Source of the DNA: Tranzscheliella williamsii
Taxonomy: Eukaryota; Basidiomycota; Ustilaginomycetes; Ustilaginales; Ustilaginaceae
Length of the DNA stretch: 64,000 nt
Reading direction: 5' to 3'
Assembly (NCBI GenBank): GCA_023212725.1
Contig: JALBYF010000042.1
Location: 62,001-126,000, forward strand
The position numbers and the translations under genes are program-made. Shown here in pieces: positions 57,414 through 64,000 of the stretch; within the stretch, counting starts at the first letter, position 1, and each line of letters opens with the position of its first letter. Under the pieces are notes generated by a model. It saw nothing but the letters and a program-made list of their open reading frames with translations, was not told the DNA's origin and made no database searches.

Positions 57414-58592
57414 ATGGCGTCGACAACTGCGTCGGGATCGCGGATCTCGATTCAACCTCTGAGTGGGGAGCAACAAGAAGCCATGATCAAGCAGCGTATG
57501 CACGTCGACGAGCGAGCGTTACGGCGGCTGATCAAGAAGCTGACCACGCTGCTGAGCTGCGAGGACCCAGAGACGCTCTCGGCTTCGCGTATCTCCTTTC
57601 AGGCCGATCTAGAGGCACTCCGGATCAACCTCGCCAGGTTGACATCCATCGCACGCAGCACCTCTCAGACCGAAATCCACTCGTATACTACAGAGCTCTT
57701 CGACATCGAAGCGGATCAGGAACGCACCCGCTCGAGAATTGAAGCTCTGAAAGATCGCCTCGAGACTGTCAAGCGGGAGCGAAAAAACAAGCTCGAATAC
57801 GACGTTGTGGCCTCTGAGATTATCAAACTGCCCACCCGGGCCGAGCTGGTAGACTCGCTGGAGAAGCTCACGGCACAGCTGGAACAGCTGAGAGCAGATA
57901 ACGCCAAGTATGCGGACATGTCGAGAAGTGCCGCGCAACGCATGAGTGGGGTGACGCGCGGCTTGGAGGAGCTTCATCACGACGTAGGCTACGAGGTAGG
58001 GGAGAGAGAGAGACGAGAAGTCGAGAGAGGAGACGGCGATGGCGACGCCGACGCCGACGAGGAATCCCGGAGTGAACTAGCAAACGCAGAGGAAGGATCT
58101 GAGGGTGTGACCGGTCGGTCTCGCGATAACGGGCGAACCAGCGGAGATGGCGACCAAGACCGGGAGGAAGGGGAACAAGGAGAAGAGGAATCGGCAACGC
58201 CAAGCGCCAGTGGAACCTGGACGCCTCGTGCCACGACCGGCAATGGCACAAACGAGCTTGTATCCCGCCCAGCAGTGGCTTCGCTCAACCCGTCTGCTCC
58301 TACTTTCAAGCCCACTGCCACTGCAGCAGCAGTCGAGGGAAGGAGGAAGCGCGACTCGACCGCACTGACGGCCTCGGACGAAGAAGGCGAGCTCGAAGAG
58401 TCTTCGGCCGCGGCCAACTCCAACGCCACCACGCCACGTAAGAGACAACGAACTGAGGAAGGCGAGCTTGGCGAGGCTGGCGAGGCTGGCGATAGCGAGG
58501 AAGAGGAAGGCAGCATTCAACCTGTTGCTGCAATTGGCTCTTCTTCATCTGCACCTCGACCCATCAAGGCAGGCCCAAAGCCGAGGTCGTGA
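57414..58592 (+). CDS. THOC7: THO complex subunit 7 (THOC7/Mft1-type)
   Basis: Subunit of the THO/TREX complex that couples transcription to mRNA export and limits R-loops. The 392-residue protein has an N-terminal helical region (MIKQRMHVDERALRRLIKKL) and a coiled coil from about 60 to 185. Within it lies the family signature RKNKLEYDVVASEIIKLPTRAELVDSLEKL, equivalent to the RK.EY..LA..I...P.R.ET...L part of metazoan THOC7. The C-terminal half is disordered and highly acidic (repeats of EEGELEE/GEAGE type). Single exon. Metazoan THOC7 is about 200 residues, so the acidic tail is a fungal extension. Confidence 0.87.
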   Translation: MASTTASGSRISIQPLSGEQQEAMIKQRMHVDERALRRLIKKLTTLLSCEDPETLSASRISFQADLEALRINLARLTSIARSTSQTEIHSYTTELFDIEADQERTRSRIEALKDRLETVKRERKNKLEYDVVASEIIKLPTRAELVDSLEKLTAQLEQLRADNAKYADMSRSAAQRMSGVTRGLEELHHDVGYEVGERERREVERGDGDGDADADEESRSELANAEEGSEGVTGRSRDNGRTSGDGDQDREEGEQGEEESATPSASGTWTPRATTGNGTNELVSRPAVASLNPSAPTFKPTATAAAVEGRRKRDSTALTASDEEGELEESSAAANSNATTPRKRQRTEEGELGEAGEAGDSEEEEGSIQPVAAIGSSSSAPRPIKAGPKPRS

Positions 58593-60804
58593 GCGTACCT
58601 AGTCGCCTTCTTCACCACATACCCTCCTGTTCAGTCGCACGCCTCTAACCGTTATATCATGTCTGAGCGTAGCTGTGCATGTATCGCGATTTGCTGCGTG
58701 ACTATGACATATGTGTTGCCAGATTTGAATAAAAGTCCGTCGGGACGATCTTGCTTAATCCAGCTCGTTTGGCACTTTATTCTGAGAAATTCAGGCCACA
58801 AAAATCGGAATTAAGCGGTGAAGAAGAGGATCTAGGTTATGTTAGATTCGAGTATATTGTCTACCACAAGCTCCTCCAGCCAACCAGCATGCTGCAAGTT
58901 TATGTGATTGCCCTCGTTGCATCACGTGTCTTGCGCACTCGGCAATGAAAGACTCACCCCAGGTGCTGTTCCTGCACGCCAGGACCGTGCATTGCGATCT
59001 GCATAGGGCGCTTCCGTATCAGCTGAGCTGGATGCATAGACGAAAGGGGGCGGGGCCGTGGCTTGGAATGAGCGGGGACTACAACGGAGCGTGTCGTTCG
59101 GAATGTGGACCCTTGCTTGACTCCGCAGCTGAACTAGAAAAAGGTTCCTGTTCCTATGAAATTGAATGTCGCAGCCTGTTCTGACAGCATATAGACGATC
59201 TGCGAAGATACGCTGTCACGGTGAACGGCAGCATTTCAAAGCTCTGAGTTGACAAAACACGACTATCACCGCATCTTACCAAACAGCTTACGCAATTGCG
59301 GTGGCCTGAAACGATCGCAAGACGACACGCCAGGTACTCAAGCGCGGTGAAGCCGAAAGGAACCACCGAGCAGATGACCATAGGCCAACACGTAAAACAT
59401 AGATTTCCTGGGCTAGCGTCGGAAGCTAGCGACGCGTTACCAGTCGTGGAACACGGGAGCTGAATTACTACTGTATACAGACAAGCAGATTTTCCGAAAC
59501 ACGATTAGTTGTGGTTCGCATTCATACCGTAGAAGCAAGGGAGATCCGACGCGATAGCGTGGCGCGAAGGAGTCCCTCTTTCTTTCCCGGCTATAGCCCC
59601 TTGTGGCTGTTTGCAACTCCGGCCACCTAACAATTACAAGGACAAATCCGTGGAACTCGGTTGAACTGGCAGCTTCTGCGTGGCGTGTCGAAGTGTGCGA
59701 GCGCAATCCGCTTCGAGACCCTCATCTTCTGCCTCCTTGCATCCCACGGTGCTGTTGCCGCCACCCGCCAGCCAAACAGCTGGCATTGCTTCGCCTTTTC
59801 CGAAGCATGGGAAGCTCTGTAAGAAAGGGGACTCCGACTCTCGCATTGAGACGTGAATCATGATGAATGCGACGAGCGCTGGAATGGGCCCTCCCCCTAC
59901 AGCACGATTGACCTCAGCACTGTCGCCGTGTCTCGCTATTGTACGCGTGAGCCGGTATGTTTCAGTCAGGTAAGGCTCGATAGCTACTTCATCGGAACGA
60001 AGCCGAGCACAGCAAAACAACGTTGTTTTCAGACAGAGGCCGAGCGTCCGAAGCATGAAGTCATGCGTGAAGCGTAGCGATATCAAGGCGGATCAACCGT
60101 CACCAGCTCCAGTTCTCGGTATTGCTGTTTTTGATACTCCGCTCCGCAGATCCATGACAATGACCGCTGTCGTGCCAAGATGGTGATGTTGTATGCTGCT
60201 GTTCTCCTAGGATCTTCGACACCGCAGAGGGGTCTTCGTCCAGTCTCTCTTCCAGCTGAAACACTTTCGTGCACGGATGCCAGACAGTGCCGTTCTGCGT
60301 CTCCATGCCTAGGCACGGCAATTTTCCACAGAACCAGTGTGTCCGGGCTGATGGCTCTGGCATGGAAGCGCACTATCTCGCCATCACTTTGCTGGGGGTC
60401 ATCCGAGGCATTCACTTCAAGCACCACCACCGAGTGTCACAGAAGCTTGCATTTTCTTATCGGAAGACCCTTCGGTTTGGCCAGAGAGTCCAGACCGTTG
60501 TAAAGCACTAGGAGGTTCAGGGACCTTGCCGCTAATGGTCAAGCGCATCTCCCCCTCAACCTGCGCATCCCATCTGCGTGGATTGGCCGATCGACCGCAT
60601 CCTTCCGACCCGGTCTTTGGCCTCGACATTGCAGCAGCCGCACAACGACGTTCGTCTATGGCTAGCGGCGATACATTCACTGTTTAACACCATCCTTATC
60701 ACCACATCTGATCTGAATCTGCAACCATTCGCCTTTTACTCTGCCTTCGTTGTTGACATAACCCCTTAGCACCACTCAGTCGCTGCGGCCGCGACGAGTC
60801 AGCG
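58593..60804. other. 2.2 kb region without a recognisable gene
   Basis: It lies between THOC7 and the KRE6-like start. Short frames on both strands carry no recognisable content. The part just upstream of 60805 (60690-60800) is pyrimidine-rich and reads as leader. Confidence 0.45.
58728..58733 (+). terminator. Possible polyadenylation signal of THOC7
   Basis: AATAAA about 135 nt after the THOC7 stop codon. Fungal poly(A) signals are loose, so this is suggestive only. Confidence 0.3.
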
Positions 60805-63669
60805 ATGACGGAACACAAGTCGCCCCGCCGGGATGCGACCGACTTAGGCCATCAAGAGGTTCAGGCTCAGGATGGACGCACATCGACAGATGCTAGCTCG
60901 ATCGCCATCCCTGTCTCGACATCAGTGTCATCGTCCGTCTCTTCTACTTCTATTCTAGCCTCTTACTCGGAACCTGAGCCTCGCTCAGAAGCCGGAGTTG
61001 CTACAGAAGAAAGTCCCTACGACTCAGCCCTCCTTTCCTCCCCGTCTTCCCAGCCCGAACTTGCCTTATCTACCCCGTCTGCCGCAGCCGGCCCGATCAA
61101 CGCCGCCGCCACCACCTCGAACGCTCCAACAAATTTGCCGCGTCGCCACGCCTCTCCTTTCTCGCCTACCCCAGTCCCCCTCGAGTCTCCCTCCCTTACC
61201 CATCTCAAAGCATTTGCCAGCGCTGACGACACTGACGCAGAAAGCTTACCGAAATTTGAACGGGGTGGTATCCGATCGCTTTCCCCCTACAATAGCCCCG
61301 ACCTCTCTGTTGCCAATCCAGGCACGTCTGTGTTTAGAGAAGAGCAGGAGACTCGCGGCCTTGTTGCATCCGCGGTCTCAGATCGAGATTTGCCGCAGGG
61401 TGGCAATGCAAACGTCGCCTCCTTCAAACGCTACTCCAAAGTGCTGCAAGGACTTGGACTTTTCGGCCCCACGGCCGCCAAGAGAGCCTCTTTCTTCTCT
61501 GAGAACGCTGATAAGAGCGGCAATGGCACAATGCGATCCATGCTAAACCCGAAGGGTCTGCGCATCGAAACAGCCATTACCATGGAAGCCCCAATGCCAG
61601 GCTTTTTCAACTCTTACGCAGGATTGACTCGCTTTGAGCCGCCGCAACAAGCCTCTGCAGCACCAGACAGCCCGCAAGTGGCCACGCAACACCCCTTCTC
61701 CACCAGCTCACACCGAGCGCCGTCGGCACATCATCTCGTAGGTGGTCTTGAAGTCGATTGCCCCCAGGGCCTGAGCTCGTCAGCTAGCTTCTTGTCGCAT
61801 GCAGAAAAGTACCCGAGTCAACCTCTGGACGCATTCTCTGGTGGACTGGTTCCCGTTCTGAGCCCACATGGCTCGAGGGGCTCCGCTTCAAGTCCGCGCC
61901 GTCCCTACGCACCGGGGGCCTTCACCAACGCACCTCATACACCGTTGTCTGCTTCTTCATCCGCAGGCTCCTATTTCGACGAAAAGAAAGGTGGACTTAC
62001 CAGAAGCTCGCCTAGCGCAAAGTCCGCCGCATTTCGCAACGTACAGGAGGTCAAGATGTGGGGAGATTATACTGCGGAGCCTGAAGCTGATGACTACCTG
62101 CACGAGCCTGACGCAGAAGTGAACAGAGATGCGTCTTGGACTCGTCGGATACTTTCCGTACGGGGACTGGTCAACATTGGTACGTTGGCTTTCATCGGCC
62201 TTGGCTTGCTTGCTCTCTTTGCTGGCTATCCTGTCGCTTCCTGGGTGATGAGGGCAAAATCATCAACCAAAGGAGGCTACAATCTTGGCGGTATCAACGC
62301 GACTGGTCAAATTGCCGATCTACACATCGGTCGGTCACTCGTTGATCCTGACACTCCGGAGGAAGTAAAGACAAGGCAAACTCTGGACGGGACCAATAAG
62401 AAGATGAACCTGGTCTTCAGCGATGAGTTCAACCGTGACGGAAGGAGCTTTTATCCCGGTGACGACCCCTTCTGGACTGCTGTTGACCTCCACTACTGGG
62501 GCACAGAGAACTTCGAATGGTACGACCCTTCCGCCGTCACTACGGCTAACGGGTCGTTGGTCATCACGCTCGACCAGATCCAGACGCACAATCTGAATTT
62601 TCGAGGCGGAATGTTGCAGTCTTGGAATCAATTCTGCTTCACGGGAGGCTATATTGAGGTTTCCATGGTCCTGCCAGGAGCACCAGACGTCGCAGGGCTT
62701 TGGCCTGCCGCATGGACAATGGGCAATCTAGGTCGAGCCGGCTATGGTGCAACCACCGATGGAATGTGGCCGTACACTTACGACTCTTGCGACGTTGGTA
62801 CGCTGGCGAACCAGACTTTTGCCGATGGATCTGGCCCTATTGCTGCACAGACTACCGGCGTCTATGTTGAAAAGTATGGCCCTGGCCTATCGTATCTCCC
62901 TGGTCAACGATTGAGTCGTTGCACGTGCGCAACCTCTGACGATCATCCTGGGCCGAAGCATGCCGATGGCTCCTGGGTCGGCCGATCGGCACCCGAGATC
63001 GATATCATCGAAGCAGCGGCTTCCCATGTCCGTGGTACGCGCGGTTATGCTTCTATGTCCGCTCAGATCGCGCCCTTCAACACCTACTACAACCTGACGC
63101 ATGGTCCTGGAACCGCGGAATTCTACTCCCCCGACGCGAGTCTAAATACGTACACGGGTGCTGTCTACCAGCAGGCGGCATCTGGTATCGTCTATACGCA
63201 TCGTGACGCCTACCAGGAGACCGGTGGCCAGTTCTCGTCGTATGGATACGAGTATAGCCCAGGCGCCAACGATGATTCATACATATTGTGGACGCTGGGC
63301 GGAGACCCAATGTGGAAGCTGAACGCAAAGGCACTGGGTCCGGACGCTGACACCATGATCTCTCAGAGACCGATCCCCTACGAGCCCATGTACATCATGC
63401 TGAATCTGGGGATTTCTGCGAGCTTTACCACCGTGGACTGGAGGCATCTGAATTGGCCGGCCACCATGCTGGTCGATTACGTCCGGGTATGGCAGGTCGA
63501 GGGCGAAGAAAACGTCGGATGCGATCCCGAAACTTACCCCACCGCCGCTTACATCGAGAAGCACAAGGAGGCCTACTACAATGCCAACCTGACCACCTGG
63601 ACCGAAGCTAGGGAAATGGGCGGCTATGGCTCCCGCTTCCCTGGCAACTCCATGCTGAATCAGTGTTAA
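60805..63669 (+). CDS. KRE6: Beta-1,6-glucan synthesis protein, KRE6/SKN1 family (GH16)
   Basis: Type II membrane protein of the secretory pathway required for beta-1,6-glucan in the fungal wall. The 954-residue protein has a Ser/Pro-rich cytoplasmic N-terminus of about 450 residues. One membrane segment follows (about 453-477, LVNIGTLAFIGLGLLALFAGYPVASWVM), then a lumenal SKN1/GH16 domain. Hallmarks: MNLVFSDEFNRDGRSFYPGD, DPFWTAVDLHYWGTENFEWYDP, WNQFCFTGGYIEVSMVLPG, GLWPAAWTMGNLGRAGYGAT and the catalytic EIDIIEA (E731, D733, E736). The end, WRHLNWPATMLVDYVRVWQ, is also typical. Several N-x-S/T sites lie in the lumenal part. Length and order match yeast Kre6 (720) apart from the longer N-terminus. 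Paired functionally, not physically, with the EXG1 glucanase in this window. Confidence 0.95.
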   Translation: MTEHKSPRRDATDLGHQEVQAQDGRTSTDASSIAIPVSTSVSSSVSSTSILASYSEPEPRSEAGVATEESPYDSALLSSPSSQPELALSTPSAAAGPINAAATTSNAPTNLPRRHASPFSPTPVPLESPSLTHLKAFASADDTDAESLPKFERGGIRSLSPYNSPDLSVANPGTSVFREEQETRGLVASAVSDRDLPQGGNANVASFKRYSKVLQGLGLFGPTAAKRASFFSENADKSGNGTMRSMLNPKGLRIETAITMEAPMPGFFNSYAGLTRFEPPQQASAAPDSPQVATQHPFSTSSHRAPSAHHLVGGLEVDCPQGLSSSASFLSHAEKYPSQPLDAFSGGLVPVLSPHGSRGSASSPRRPYAPGAFTNAPHTPLSASSSAGSYFDEKKGGLTRSSPSAKSAAFRNVQEVKMWGDYTAEPEADDYLHEPDAEVNRDASWTRRILSVRGLVNIGTLAFIGLGLLALFAGYPVASWVMRAKSSTKGGYNLGGINATGQIADLHIGRSLVDPDTPEEVKTRQTLDGTNKKMNLVFSDEFNRDGRSFYPGDDPFWTAVDLHYWGTENFEWYDPSAVTTANGSLVITLDQIQTHNLNFRGGMLQSWNQFCFTGGYIEVSMVLPGAPDVAGLWPAAWTMGNLGRAGYGATTDGMWPYTYDSCDVGTLANQTFADGSGPIAAQTTGVYVEKYGPGLSYLPGQRLSRCTCATSDDHPGPKHADGSWVGRSAPEIDIIEAAASHVRGTRGYASMSAQIAPFNTYYNLTHGPGTAEFYSPDASLNTYTGAVYQQAASGIVYTHRDAYQETGGQFSSYGYEYSPGANDDSYILWTLGGDPMWKLNAKALGPDADTMISQRPIPYEPMYIMLNLGISASFTTVDWRHLNWPATMLVDYVRVWQVEGEENVGCDPETYPTAAYIEKHKEAYYNANLTTWTEAREMGGYGSRFPGNSMLNQC

Positions 63670-64000
63670 GCAAGACCAACTGCAAAACAAACGCTTGCGT
63701 CCTCAGCTGCACAAGCAAAGCTATCGCTCAACTACTTTCTTCATACTGTATCAACTAGGCCACTGCCTTTTTCTTGCCGGTTTCGTCACGGTGCTTCTAT
63801 GTCCTGTACTCCTTTCTGCACGAGTCGAAGCGCGTTGAACCAGAACGCCACCTGGCTGACCGTGCAGCCTTGTGCCACCTAATACCACTCAACGGCTAAA
63901 GCTCTATATCATCAATCTGTTCACAATAGAGCCAGCGTTGCCGACTGACCTAGCTGTTCGACCGTTGGTGGTGGTTGTTATGTTGCGGGCGACGCGGTGG
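63670..64000. other. KRE6 3' flank to window end
   Basis: 331 bp with no gene visible; presumably 3' untranslated region and spacer. Confidence 0.4.

Noticed and set aside
1..64000. Search for transposons, secondary-metabolite clusters and viral insertions
   Set aside because: No transposase, reverse transcriptase, polyketide synthase, peptide synthetase or viral protein motifs seen in any substantial frame, and no long terminal or inverted repeats noticed by eye.

Overview
The window is nuclear DNA of a fungus, very probably a basidiomycete and most likely of the smut lineage (Ustilaginomycotina). That placement is an inference. It rests on GC-rich, mostly intron-poor genes, ribosomal-protein genes with long first introns, a cytoplasmic prefoldin split by short 70-95 nt introns, and fungal wall genes of the KRE6 and EXG types. 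I see no bacterial operons, phage, CRISPR array, transposase or rRNA.

Layout. 0-1 kb: an intron-containing tRNA gene. 1.1-5.2 kb: tRNA-dihydrouridine synthase (DUS1) divergent from aspartokinase (HOM3). 6.9-8.9 kb: a secreted-type single-pass membrane protein of unknown role. 9.0-10.3 kb: verprolin (VRP1), including a small WH2 exon recovered by hand. 10.9-15.6 kb: a BRD8-type NuA4 bromodomain protein divergent from a CARM1/PRMT4-like arginine methyltransferase. 16.9-18.7 kb: a GH5 exo-beta-1,3-glucanase. 22.1-26.4 kb: a giant protein with an N-terminal Ecl1-like zinc motif. 29.7-34.0 kb: tRNA ligase (TRL1) divergent from prefoldin subunit 6. 34.2-36.1 kb: a WRN-type 3'-5' exonuclease. 36.8-40.3 kb: RPS17 divergent from RPS22. 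41.1-42.2 kb: a GH8 chitosanase-like enzyme. 42.5-45.9 kb: seryl-tRNA synthetase divergent from zuotin. 46.6-49.6 kb: RPL42 divergent from RPL14. 50.9-55.0 kb: a ubiquitin-specific protease. 55.2-58.6 kb: a multi-pass membrane protein divergent from THOC7. 60.8-63.7 kb: a KRE6/SKN1-type GH16 protein.

Two themes run through the window. One is RNA and translation: a spliced tRNA, the ligase that seals spliced tRNAs, DUS1, SerRS, zuotin, prefoldin, THOC7 and four ribosomal proteins, the last packed in 36.8-49.6 kb. The other is the cell wall: GH5, GH8 and KRE6. Seven of the gene pairs are head-to-head, so shared promoters are a recurring arrangement.

The most notable items are the GH8 (mainly bacterial family) gene, a (CTG)25 tract in the RPS17 intron facing a complementary CAG-rich tract near the other splice site, and abrupt within-gene switches from G-ending to C-ending codons. 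Two further items are the gene-empty tracts at 18.7-22.1 and 26.4-29.7 kb and a cluster of GTGAC motifs upstream of TRL1. I found no whole new multi-gene system that I could defend.

Several long open frames begin at non-ATG codons. I moved those starts to the first in-frame ATG (DUS1, the 6.9 kb membrane protein, BRD8-like, TRL1, SES1). Splice sites were placed by eye from GT/AG consensus, reading frame and protein family alignment from memory.
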